Positions 49,475 to 57,215 of a DNA stretch of 64,000 nucleotides are shown here, one piece after another; the stretch's first letter is position 1; the number at the start of each line of letters is the position of its first letter. The notes under the pieces are model-generated. The model made no database searches and had not been told where the DNA came from. It saw nothing but the letters and a program-made list of their open reading frames with translations. Location of the stretch: contig NZ_LZRD01000004.1 of NCBI RefSeq assembly GCF_001687325.1, positions 59,135 through 123,134 on the forward strand, read 5' to 3'. This stretch comes from Streptomyces sp. PTY087I2. GTDB lineage: Bacteria > Actinomycetota > Actinomycetes > Streptomycetales > Streptomycetaceae. The position numbers were made by a program, and so were the translations under genes.

Positions 49475-50734
49475 CTGAACACCGTCACCGCCGAGATCGT
49501 CTCCTTCGCCCTGCTCCTGGGCGTCCTCGCCTTCGCCGTCCTGCGCCCCCGGGGCCTGCCGGAGGCGACCGCAGCCGTGCCCGCCGCCGTGCTCGTGGTG
49601 GCCCTGGGCGCGGTGTCCTGGCCCGAGGCGCGGGAACAGGTCGGCGAGCTGCTGCCCGTCGTCGGCTTCCTCGCGGCGATCCTCGTGCTGGCCCAGCTCT
49701 GCGCGGACGAAGGGCTGTTCCGGGCCGCCGGTGACTGGGTCGCCCGCGCCTGTCACGGGCAGACCCGGCCCCTGCTCGGCGGGGTCTTCGTCGTCGCCTC
49801 GATCGTCACCGCCGTCCTCAGCCTGGACGCCACCGTCGTCCTGCTCACCCCGGTCGTCCTCGCCACCGCCGCCCGGGTCGGCGCGCGGCCCCGCCCGTAC
49901 GTCTACGCCTGCGCGCACCTCGCCAACTCCGCGTCCCTCCTGCTCCCCGTCTCCAACCTCACCAACCTCCTGGCGTTCACCGCGAGCGGTCTCTCCTTCA
50001 CCCGGTTCGCCGCGCTGATGGCCTTGCCCTGGCTCGCCGCCATCGCCGTCGAGTACGCCGTCTTCCGCCGGGCCTTCCGGGACGACCTGGCCGCCGGGGC
50101 GCACGCGCCGGATCCCGGGGCGGAGCGCACGCCGGTCCCCGTCTTCACGCTCGTCGTGCTGGCGCTGACCCTGGCCGGGTTCGTCGTCACCTCGTTCGAG
50201 GGGGCCGAGCCGCTGTGGGCGGCGCTGGCGGGGGCCCTGGTGCTCGCCGTACGGGCGCTCGCCAAGCGGGAGACCACGCCGCTCGCCGTCGTCCGCTCGG
50301 CCAACCCGCTGTTCTGCCTCTTCGTCCTCGCGCTCGGCGTCGTCGTCAAGGCGGTCGTCGACAACGGCCTGGGCGACGGGATCGCCGCCCTGCTGCCGGA
50401 CGGCGACACCCTGCCCGCCCTCCTCGGCGTCGCCGTGGTCGCGGCCCTGCTCGCCAACCTGATCAACAACCTGCCCGCGATCCTCGCTCTCCTCCCGATC
50501 GTCTCGGTGGCCGGGCCCGGACCGCTGCTCGCCGCCCTGATCGGGGTGAACCTCGGGCCGAACCTCACGTACGTCGGATCGCTGGCCACGCTCCTGTGGC
50601 GGCGCATCCTGCACGTCCACGGGGACGCCCCCGAGCTGGGCCACTTCACCCGGCTGGGGATCGCGACCGTACCGGCGACGCTGCTCGCCGCCACCCTCGC
50701 GCTCTGGGGATCGCTCCACCTCATCGGGGTGTGA
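49475..50734 (+). CDS. SLC13/ArsB-like permease with probable CTG start
   Basis: The product is about 419 aa with 10-12 hydrophobic segments (ion-transporter superfamily). The frame is open back to a TGA at 49463, and the first membrane helix, IVSFALLLGVLAFAVL, is encoded from 49475. The first ATG/GTG/TTG in frame is GTG 49577, which would cut that helix off. CTG 49475 has GAGAG 6 nt upstream and reads LNTVTAEIVSF, so a CTG start is the best fit. Features include SLDATVVLLTPVV and NLINNLPAILALLPI, which match ArsB/CitMHS-type carriers. Substrate unknown. Confidence 0.72.
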   Translation: MNTVTAEIVSFALLLGVLAFAVLRPRGLPEATAAVPAAVLVVALGAVSWPEAREQVGELLPVVGFLAAILVLAQLCADEGLFRAAGDWVARACHGQTRPLLGGVFVVASIVTAVLSLDATVVLLTPVVLATAARVGARPRPYVYACAHLANSASLLLPVSNLTNLLAFTASGLSFTRFAALMALPWLAAIAVEYAVFRRAFRDDLAAGAHAPDPGAERTPVPVFTLVVLALTLAGFVVTSFEGAEPLWAALAGALVLAVRALAKRETTPLAVVRSANPLFCLFVLALGVVVKAVVDNGLGDGIAALLPDGDTLPALLGVAVVAALLANLINNLPAILALLPIVSVAGPGPLLAALIGVNLGPNLTYVGSLATLLWRRILHVHGDAPELGHFTRLGIATVPATLLAATLALWGSLHLIGV

Positions 50735-50868
50735 GGACGCCGTCACTCCGGGTTGGACTTTCGGGTGGGACCTCTTGGACGTTCACCACCGGGCCGTACA
50801 CAGTCCTTCCCGACGCCACCCGGTCTGACTAGCTTCCCGGCTGTAACCACCGCAACCAGGAGGCTCTT

Positions 50869-52971
50869 TTGACCACGGACATGTCACGGCGACGGCTCTT
50901 CGCGCTGGGCGGCGGCGCACTCGGCGCCGCTGCGGCCGGATCGTTCCTGCCGCCGTCGCTCCAGGCCGCCATCGCCGCGCAGCCCGCCCACGCGGGGTCC
51001 GGCGGGCTGGGGTCGATCAAGCATGTGGTGATCCTGATGCAGGAGAACCGTTCCTTCGACCACTACTTCGGCACCCTGCGCGGCGTACGCGGCTTCGGCG
51101 ACCGTAACGCCATCGAGCTGCCCACCGGCGGGACCGTGTTCGAGCAGCCCGGCGCGGCCGGCTCCACCGTGCTGCCCTTCCCGGTGCGCGGCGCGGCCGA
51201 GGAGCAGAAGAAGGACCTCCAGTACATCGGCGCCCTCGACCACTCCTGGAACGGCGGCGCGCAGGCCTGGGGCGGCGGCTGGATGAACGGCTGGATCAGC
51301 GCCAAGACCGCGGCGACGATGGCGTACTACGACCGCCGCGACATCCCGCTCCACTACGAGCTGGCCGACACCTTCACCGTCTGCGACGCCTACCACTCCT
51401 CGATCCACACCTCCACCAGTCCCAACCGCAACCACCTCTGGAGCGGGAAGACCGGCTTCGAGGCGAACGGGAAACGGGCCGTCGGCAACGACGCGTACAG
51501 CGAGGGCACCCACCCCGGCTACGACTGGTCCACCTACGCTGAGCGGCTGGAGAAGGCCGGGCGCAGCTGGCGCACGTACACCGAGTGGGAGAACTTCACC
51601 GACAACCAGATCGAGTTCTACGCCACCTTCAAGGCGATCGCCCGCAAGGCCCTGGCCAAGACCGGCGGCCATACGTACATGGAAGCCTTCTACGCCAAGG
51701 TCCGGGGCGCGTCCGAGGCCGAGCGCACCCGGCTGCTCGGGCTGCTGGACGAGGGCGTCGCCACGCTCACGAAGCAGGAGCGCAGCCTGTTCGAGCGGGC
51801 GCTGCGCCGGGTCCCGACCGGGACGCTCGCCGACGAGTTCGCCAAGGACGTGGCGGCCGGGACGCTGCCGGAGGTCTCCTACCTGGTGCCCTCGGCGGTC
51901 GACTCCGAGCACCCGAGCACCTCCTCGCCGGTGCACAGCGCCACCATCGTCTACAAGATCCTCGACGCGCTCGGCAAGCACCCCGACGTCTGGCGGCACA
52001 CCGCCGTGCTGATCAACTACGACGAGAACGACGGCTTCTTCGACCACGTACCGCCGCCCGTCGCACCCCCCGAGGTGACCGAGGAGCAGTGGGAGGGCCG
52101 CCCGACCGGCCTCGGCATCCGGGTGCCGCTGCTGGTCGTCTCGCCGTGGACGGTCGGCGGCTACGTCTGCTCCGAGGTCTTCGACCACACCTCCGTCATC
52201 CGCTTCCTGGAGCGCTGGACCGGGGTGAAGGAGCCCAACATCGGCGACTGGCGGCGCACCGTCACCGGCGACCTCACCTCCGCCTTCGACTTCACCCGGG
52301 CCCGTCGGCAGCCCGCCGTGCAGACGCCCGGGGCGATCCCGCCCTTCGAGGGCCGCTGGCAGCCGAAGCCGCCCGCCGTCCAGCACCTCCCCGAGCAGGA
52401 GCCCGGCGTACGCCCGGCGCGCCCGCTGCCCTACCGGCCGGACGCCCAGGCACGGCGGGCGGAGGACGGCCTGCGGGTGGAGCTGGACAACGCGGGCCGG
52501 TCCTCGGCGCACTTCGCGCTCTACCCGTACGCGGACGAGTTCCCGGCACCGCAGCACAAGGACGTCCGGGGCCGCGCGCACTGGACGGTCCCGGTGCCGG
52601 GGGAGGCGTACCGCTTCACAGTCACCGGGCCGAACGGCTTCCGGCGCGAGTTCGCCGGACCGGCCGACGGGGGAGCGGAGCTCACCAGCCGCATCGACCA
52701 CCACGACCGCGACATCCACCTCACCCTGCGCAACACCGGCCGCCGTCCCCTGACCTTCCTGGTGCGGCCGCTCGGTTACGTCGACGAGGACGACGTACGG
52801 GACTGGACCCGCCGTGTCACGGTCAAGCCGGGCCGCAGCCGCTCGCTGGTGCACTCGGCGGCCGACGCCCACGGCTGGTACGACCTCGACGTCACCGTGG
52901 ACGGGGAGGACGGCTTCCGGCGGCGGCTCATGGGGCACATCGAGAACGGCCGGGCGAGCGTCTCGGGCTGA
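50869..52971 (+). CDS. Phosphocholine-specific phospholipase C, Tat-exported
   Basis: The product is 700 aa. The TTG at 50869 has AGGAGG 6 nt upstream; ATG 50881 is an alternative. The twin-arginine signal MSRRRLFALGGGALGAAAAG, followed by HAGSGGLGSIKHVVILMQEN, opens the mature enzyme. Catalytic-region motifs are ENRSFDHYFGTLRGVRGFG, TSPNRNHLWSG and NYDENDGFFDHVPPP. Two C-terminal beta domains (DUF756 type) follow, from about residue 515 on. The enzyme hydrolyses phosphatidylcholine or similar lipids outside the cell. It is monocistronic. Confidence 0.93.
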   Translation: MTTDMSRRRLFALGGGALGAAAAGSFLPPSLQAAIAAQPAHAGSGGLGSIKHVVILMQENRSFDHYFGTLRGVRGFGDRNAIELPTGGTVFEQPGAAGSTVLPFPVRGAAEEQKKDLQYIGALDHSWNGGAQAWGGGWMNGWISAKTAATMAYYDRRDIPLHYELADTFTVCDAYHSSIHTSTSPNRNHLWSGKTGFEANGKRAVGNDAYSEGTHPGYDWSTYAERLEKAGRSWRTYTEWENFTDNQIEFYATFKAIARKALAKTGGHTYMEAFYAKVRGASEAERTRLLGLLDEGVATLTKQERSLFERALRRVPTGTLADEFAKDVAAGTLPEVSYLVPSAVDSEHPSTSSPVHSATIVYKILDALGKHPDVWRHTAVLINYDENDGFFDHVPPPVAPPEVTEEQWEGRPTGLGIRVPLLVVSPWTVGGYVCSEVFDHTSVIRFLERWTGVKEPNIGDWRRTVTGDLTSAFDFTRARRQPAVQTPGAIPPFEGRWQPKPPAVQHLPEQEPGVRPARPLPYRPDAQARRAEDGLRVELDNAGRSSAHFALYPYADEFPAPQHKDVRGRAHWTVPVPGEAYRFTVTGPNGFRREFAGPADGGAELTSRIDHHDRDIHLTLRNTGRRPLTFLVRPLGYVDEDDVRDWTRRVTVKPGRSRSLVHSAADAHGWYDLDVTVDGEDGFRRRLMGHIENGRASVSG

Positions 52972-53040
52972 GGCCGCGCAGGGTCTGGTCTGTCCCGTAT
53001 AAGGGGCAGATCAGGCCCTGTGACCATGGCCACGAAACGG

Positions 53041-53120
53041 ACAAAGGATCACGTTCTGCTGTCAGAGTTGGCGGTCTCAAGGTCATGAGACGTTTACGGG
53101 CAGATCACGTTATCTGTGGG
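53041..53120. promoter_or_regulatory. Palindromes and direct repeat upstream of the MMPL gene
   Basis: GTCTCA-AGGTCA-TGAGAC (53074-53091) and CAGAT-N6-ATCTG (53101-53116) are inverted repeats. GATCACGTT also occurs twice, at 53048-53056 and 53103-53111. The 182-nt gap is AT-richer than its surroundings. TTG 53154 begins 37 nt after the second palindrome. Operator sites for a regulator of the exporter are likely. Confidence 0.5.
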
Positions 53121-53153
53121 TAAAGGTCCACGAACCCGCAGGGAGCTCGTCCG

Positions 53154-55394
53154 TTGGCTGCCATCGCCCGCTGGTGCATCAGGCACCGTCTCGTCGCCGT
53201 CCTCATCTGGCTCGCCGCCCTCGGCGGCACCGCAGCCGCGGCGGGCATCGCCGGTTCGGCGTACTCCAACGACTACGAGGTCCCCGGCACCGAATCCGGC
53301 CGGGCCACCGAACTCCTCTCGCGCGGCTTCACCGACCTCGGCGGCGACACCGACACCGTCGTCTGGCACACCACCGGCTCCACGGTCAGAGCCGCCGACG
53401 TCGAACAGACCATGACCCGCACGCTCCACGCGATCGAGGACCTGCCGGGCGTCGGCGCGGTCACCGGCCCCTACGGCACCGCGGGCCCCGGCCAGATCAG
53501 CCAGGACGGCCACACCGCCTACGCCACGGTCACCTTCGACCGCCCCGCCGACGAGATCCCCGCCTCCCAGGCCCAGGCCCTCGTCGACACCGCGAAGGCC
53601 GCCGAGGCCGACGGGCTCCAGGTCGAGCTGGGCGGCACCGCCGTCGCCCTCACCGAAGCGCCCTCCGTCCACTTCGCCGAGGGCATCGGCGTGATCGTCG
53701 CGGCCGTCGTGCTCTTCCTCGCCTTCGGCTCGCTGGCCGCCAGCCTGCTGCCCATCGCCACCGCCCTGGTCTCCGTCGGCACCGCCTACGCGGGCACCGT
53801 GCTCCTCGGCCATCTGATGACCGTGGCGGACTTCGCCCCGATGCTCGGCATGCTCATCGGGCTCGGCGTCGGCATCGACTACGCCCTGTTCATCGTCACC
53901 CGGCACCGCAGAGGACTCCGGCGCGGCATGTCCGTGCCCGAAGCGGCCCAGAACGCCGTCGCGACCACCGGCCGCGCCGTCGTCTTCGCCGGGGTCACCG
54001 TCTGCATCGCCCTGCTCGGCATGCTGATCCTGCGGCTCGACTTCCTCAATGGCGTCGCCATCGCCGCCTCGCTCACCGTCGTCCTCACCGTGCTGGCCTC
54101 GGTCACTCTGCTGCCCGCCCTGCTCTCCCTCATCGGGATGCGGGCCCTCAGCCGCCGCGAACGCCGGCAGCTCGCCGAGCACGGACCGCGCCCCGAACTG
54201 CCCACCGGCTTCGCCGCCCGCTGGTCCGCCTTCGTCGAGCGCCACCCCAAGCTCCTCGGCGGGATCGCGGCCGTGGTCATGCTGGTGCTCGCCCTGCCCG
54301 CCCTCGGCCTCCACCTGGGCACGTCCGACCAGGGCAACAACCCGGCCACCGCCACCACCCGGCAGGCCTACGACCTGCTCGCCGACGGCTTCGGGCCCGG
54401 TGTCAACGGCCCGCTCACCATCGCCGCCCAGCTCGACGGCGCGGACGACCGGCTCGCCCTGGACTCGCTGCCCGAGAAGCTGCGTACCACCGAGGGCGTC
54501 GCGTCCGTCAGCCCGGTGACGTACAACAGCGGCGGCGACACCGCCTTCCTCACCGTCGTACCCGACTCCTCGCCCCAGTCGCAGGAGACCAGCGAGCTGG
54601 TCGACCGGATCCGGGGCGACGTGCTGCCGCCCGTCCAGGCCACCACCTCACTGGAGGCCCATGTCGGCGGGGTGACGGCGAGCTACGACGACTTCGCCGA
54701 GATCATCGTCGGGAAGCTGCCCCTGTTCGTCGGGGTCGTCATCGGCCTCGGCTGCCTGCTGCTGCTCCTGGCGTTCCGGTCCATCGGCATCCCGATCAAG
54801 GCCGCCGTGATGAACGTGGCCGCCGTCGCCTCCTCCTTCGGCGTCGTCGTCGCCGTCTTCCAGTGGGGCTGGGGGAGCGAGCTGCTCGGCCTCGGCAGCG
54901 CCGGGCCCATCGAACCCTTCCTCCCCGTGATCATGGTCTCGGTCCTCTTCGGCCTCTCCATGGACTACCAGGTCTTCCTGGTCGGCCGGATGTACGAGGA
55001 GTGGCTGGAGACCGGCGACAACCGGCGCTCCGTACGCGTCGGCCTCGCCGAGACCGGCCGGGTCATCAACTCCGCCGCCGTGATCATGATCTCCGTCTTC
55101 CTCGCCTTCGTGCTCAGCGGCGACCGGGTCATCGCCATGTTCGGCATCGCGCTCGCCACGGCCGTCGCCCTGGACGCCTTCGTCCTGCGCACCCTGCTGG
55201 TGCCCGCCCTGATGCACATGCTCGGCGGCGCGAACTGGTGGCTGCCGGGCTGGCTGGAGAAGCGGCTGCCCCGGATCTCCATCGAGCCGCCCGACTGCGT
55301 ACCGCTCCATGCGAAGATCCCCGGGGCGCGCGTCACCGAGGAGGGCGTCGCGCAGACGGAGGAGGAGCACGATGTTCGCCATATCCCTGGGTGA
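53154..55394 (+). CDS. MMPL/RND-superfamily membrane transporter
   Basis: The product is 746 aa with 12 predicted membrane helices and two large extracellular loops. The first loop has GRATELLSRGFTDLGGDTDT. SSD-like helices read VIVAAVVLFLAFGSLAASLL and later IKAAVMNVAAVASSFGVVV. Conserved MMPL segments GVGIDYALFIVTRHR and GLSMDYQVFLVGRMYEEW carry the buried Asp residues in the proton path. The TTG start at 53154 follows AGGGAG at 8 nt. MMPL proteins move lipids or other hydrophobic molecules; the substrate is unknown. It overlaps the acetyltransferase gene by 23 nt. Confidence 0.93.
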   Translation: MAAIARWCIRHRLVAVLIWLAALGGTAAAAGIAGSAYSNDYEVPGTESGRATELLSRGFTDLGGDTDTVVWHTTGSTVRAADVEQTMTRTLHAIEDLPGVGAVTGPYGTAGPGQISQDGHTAYATVTFDRPADEIPASQAQALVDTAKAAEADGLQVELGGTAVALTEAPSVHFAEGIGVIVAAVVLFLAFGSLAASLLPIATALVSVGTAYAGTVLLGHLMTVADFAPMLGMLIGLGVGIDYALFIVTRHRRGLRRGMSVPEAAQNAVATTGRAVVFAGVTVCIALLGMLILRLDFLNGVAIAASLTVVLTVLASVTLLPALLSLIGMRALSRRERRQLAEHGPRPELPTGFAARWSAFVERHPKLLGGIAAVVMLVLALPALGLHLGTSDQGNNPATATTRQAYDLLADGFGPGVNGPLTIAAQLDGADDRLALDSLPEKLRTTEGVASVSPVTYNSGGDTAFLTVVPDSSPQSQETSELVDRIRGDVLPPVQATTSLEAHVGGVTASYDDFAEIIVGKLPLFVGVVIGLGCLLLLLAFRSIGIPIKAAVMNVAAVASSFGVVVAVFQWGWGSELLGLGSAGPIEPFLPVIMVSVLFGLSMDYQVFLVGRMYEEWLETGDNRRSVRVGLAETGRVINSAAVIMISVFLAFVLSGDRVIAMFGIALATAVALDAFVLRTLLVPALMHMLGGANWWLPGWLEKRLPRISIEPPDCVPLHAKIPGARVTEEGVAQTEEEHDVRHIPG

Positions 55395-55929
55395 CGACCA
55401 GGCGGAGCTGCGGCCGCTGGAACCCTGGCAGGCCGCGGAGTTCCTGGCCCACATGGACCGGGCCCGGGAGCTGGTCGACCCGTGGATCCCGTTCGCCTCG
55501 TACGCCACCGACCTGGACTCGGCGCGCGCCCTGCTCCAGAAGTACGCGGACCGGCAGGCGGCGGACACCGGCCGGATGTACGGGATCTGGCTGGAGGGCA
55601 CCCTCGTCGGCGGCGTCCTCTTCCCGTCCTTCGACGCCGCACAGGGCAACTGCGAGATCGGCGTCTGGCTGGAGCCCGCCGCGCAGGGCCGCGGGCTGAT
55701 CACCCGGGCCGCCGAGCGGCTGATCGACTGGGCGGTGTACGAACGCGGCATGCACCGCGTCGAGTGGGACGCCTCGCCCGGGAACACCCGGTCGATCGCG
55801 GTCGCGAAGCGGCTCGGGATGACCCGGGACGGCGTGCTCCGGCAGAGCTACGTCTACCGGGGGGAGCGGCACGACTCCGAGATCTGGTCAACCCTCGCCC
55901 CGGAGTGGAAGGCCCGCGCGGGTCGCTGA
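55372..55929 (+). CDS. GNAT-family acetyltransferase (RimJ/RimL type)
   Basis: The product is 185 aa. ATG 55372 lies inside the end of the MMPL gene and follows GGAGGAGGAG. Family motifs are RPLEPWQAAEFLAHM, IGVWLEPAAQGRGLITRAAE (acetyl-CoA binding), and RVEWDASPGNTRSIAVAKRL. RimJ/RimL-type enzymes acetylate protein N-termini or small amines. The overlap suggests co-expression with the transporter. Confidence 0.9.
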   Translation: MFAISLGDDQAELRPLEPWQAAEFLAHMDRARELVDPWIPFASYATDLDSARALLQKYADRQAADTGRMYGIWLEGTLVGGVLFPSFDAAQGNCEIGVWLEPAAQGRGLITRAAERLIDWAVYERGMHRVEWDASPGNTRSIAVAKRLGMTRDGVLRQSYVYRGERHDSEIWSTLAPEWKARAGR

Positions 55930-55977
55930 ACCCCGGCGTTAAGGGCGCTCTCATCCAGGCCCCCTAGCGTGCGGCGC

Positions 55978-56601
55978 ATGAACACCTCCTCCTCCTCCAA
56001 GACGACGAACCCCGACGAGACGGCCGCCGCGGAGGACGCGGCGACGAAGGACGCCCTGGGTGCGTCGCCGGAGGCCGACGACTCCGCTGCGGCCTCCGAC
56101 GACCTCGGCGAGCAGGCCGCCCGGGACGACGCGGCCGACGACGGCATCGAGGACGAGGACCTGGAGCCCGACCCCTTCGAGGCGGCCCGGCACGGCGTCG
56201 GTGCGGGCGCGGCGGCCGTCGTCTCCGCGGCCCTCGGCGTCGTCGCCCTGACCGGCGCGTGGACCGGCCGGGTCGCCGCCGAGCGCGAGACGCTCATCGG
56301 CCAGATCAAGACCTCCGGCGGCGGCAGCGCGGCTCAGCAGATCTCGGAGATCTACGGGGACGCCTGGCACACCACCGCCCTGGTCAACGGCGTCTTCGCC
56401 CTCCTGGCCCTGCTCGTCGGCGTCGTCGTCCTGGTCCGCCCCGCCTTCGGCGCCCCCGCCGACCGGCCGCAGCCCGCCTGGGTCCGCGCGGTCGCCCTGG
56501 CCGGTGTCGCCCTCGGCGTCCTCGGCATGCTGATCTCCGTGGGCATGTACTTCGACCTCTTCGTCTCCCTGCCCAGCGCGGGCTCCCCGGTCGGCGGCTG
56601 A
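55978..56601 (+). CDS. Hypothetical membrane protein, 207 aa
   Basis: Not recognised as a named family. The first 70 residues are highly acidic and Ser/Thr/Ala-rich (EDLEPDPFEAARHG ends the region). Three or four membrane segments follow: VVSAALGVVALTGAW, ALVNGVFALLALLVGVVV and [26 protein letters not shown] at 55965-55970, 7 nt before ATG, suggests a leaderless transcript. Codon use is normal for the region. Confidence 0.75.
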   Translation: MNTSSSSKTTNPDETAAAEDAATKDALGASPEADDSAAASDDLGEQAARDDAADDGIEDEDLEPDPFEAARHGVGAGAAAVVSAALGVVALTGAWTGRVAAERETLIGQIKTSGGGSAAQQISEIYGDAWHTTALVNGVFALLALLVGVVVLVRPAFGAPADRPQPAWVRAVALAGVALGVLGMLISVGMYFDLFVSLPSAGSPVGG

Positions 56602-56625
56602 CCGGGCCGGCCACCCGCGTAAGGC

Positions 56626-56694
56626 AGGCGGGCCCGCCTCCTAAGGCCCCCGCTCACCCCTCGGGACCGGGCCGTGCACCCGCCTAAGGCCCCC
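56626..56694. terminator. Palindrome and repeat after the membrane-protein gene
   Basis: AGGCGGGCCCGCCT (56626-56639) is a perfect 14-nt palindrome 24 nt after the stop. CCTAAGGCCCCC occurs right after it (56640-56651) and again 43 nt on (56683-56694). It probably ends the transcript. Confidence 0.45.
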
Positions 56695-56838
56695 ACCCCC
56701 GCGAAGATGCGGAACTCGCCCGATGCGGCGCCCCCACCTGGCCGACGACAGTGGACACACAGCGAACACAGGGCCCCGGCCGACCGGCCGGGTCACCCCT
56801 CCGGTCCGCTGCCACGACCAGGAATCAGGGGAACCACC

Positions 56839-57015
56839 ATGTACGAGTACGAGCTCTACCGCTCCACCTCCGCCGAGCTGATCCGCCGGGCCGACGCCGA
56901 GCGCGAGATCGGCCGGGCCCGCCGCGCCCGCCGGGCCGCCCGCCTTTCCCGACGCCAAGATCCGGAGGGGAAGGTGAGGCAGGGCGACCGCGGCCGCTTC
57001 GCCCCGGCCGCCTGA
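56839..57015 (+). CDS. Small basic protein, 58 aa
   Basis: Not recognised. ATG 56839 follows AGGGGAACCACC. It begins MYEYELYRSTSAELIRRADA and continues EREIGRARRARRAARLSRRQ; the second half is rich in Arg, which could mean nucleic-acid binding. It lies 200 nt before a large LAL regulator gene. Small size makes the call less certain. Confidence 0.5.
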   Translation: MYEYELYRSTSAELIRRADAEREIGRARRARRAARLSRRQDPEGKVRQGDRGRFAPAA

Positions 57016-57215
57016 CGATGGCCCGGCCCGGGACGACCCCCGTGCCGGACCCCGGTCCCGCCGCCGCCCCTTCCGTACGGGGCGCGGCGGGTCCGGGCGT
57101 GGCGGGATCGGCAGCAGAGGCAGCGGGCGCGGCGGGCGGGGACCGGGCGGGGAGCATGATCACCCTGCGCGAAAATGCCCCCGCCGCCTCGCACGCGTAT
57201 GCGATGCTCGGCGGC

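Noticed and set aside
49236..49478. 80-aa Ala/Arg/Pro-rich gene
   Set aside because: The frame comes from degenerate GCGCCCGTGCC repeats; no ribosome site or family match, and another frame is equally open.
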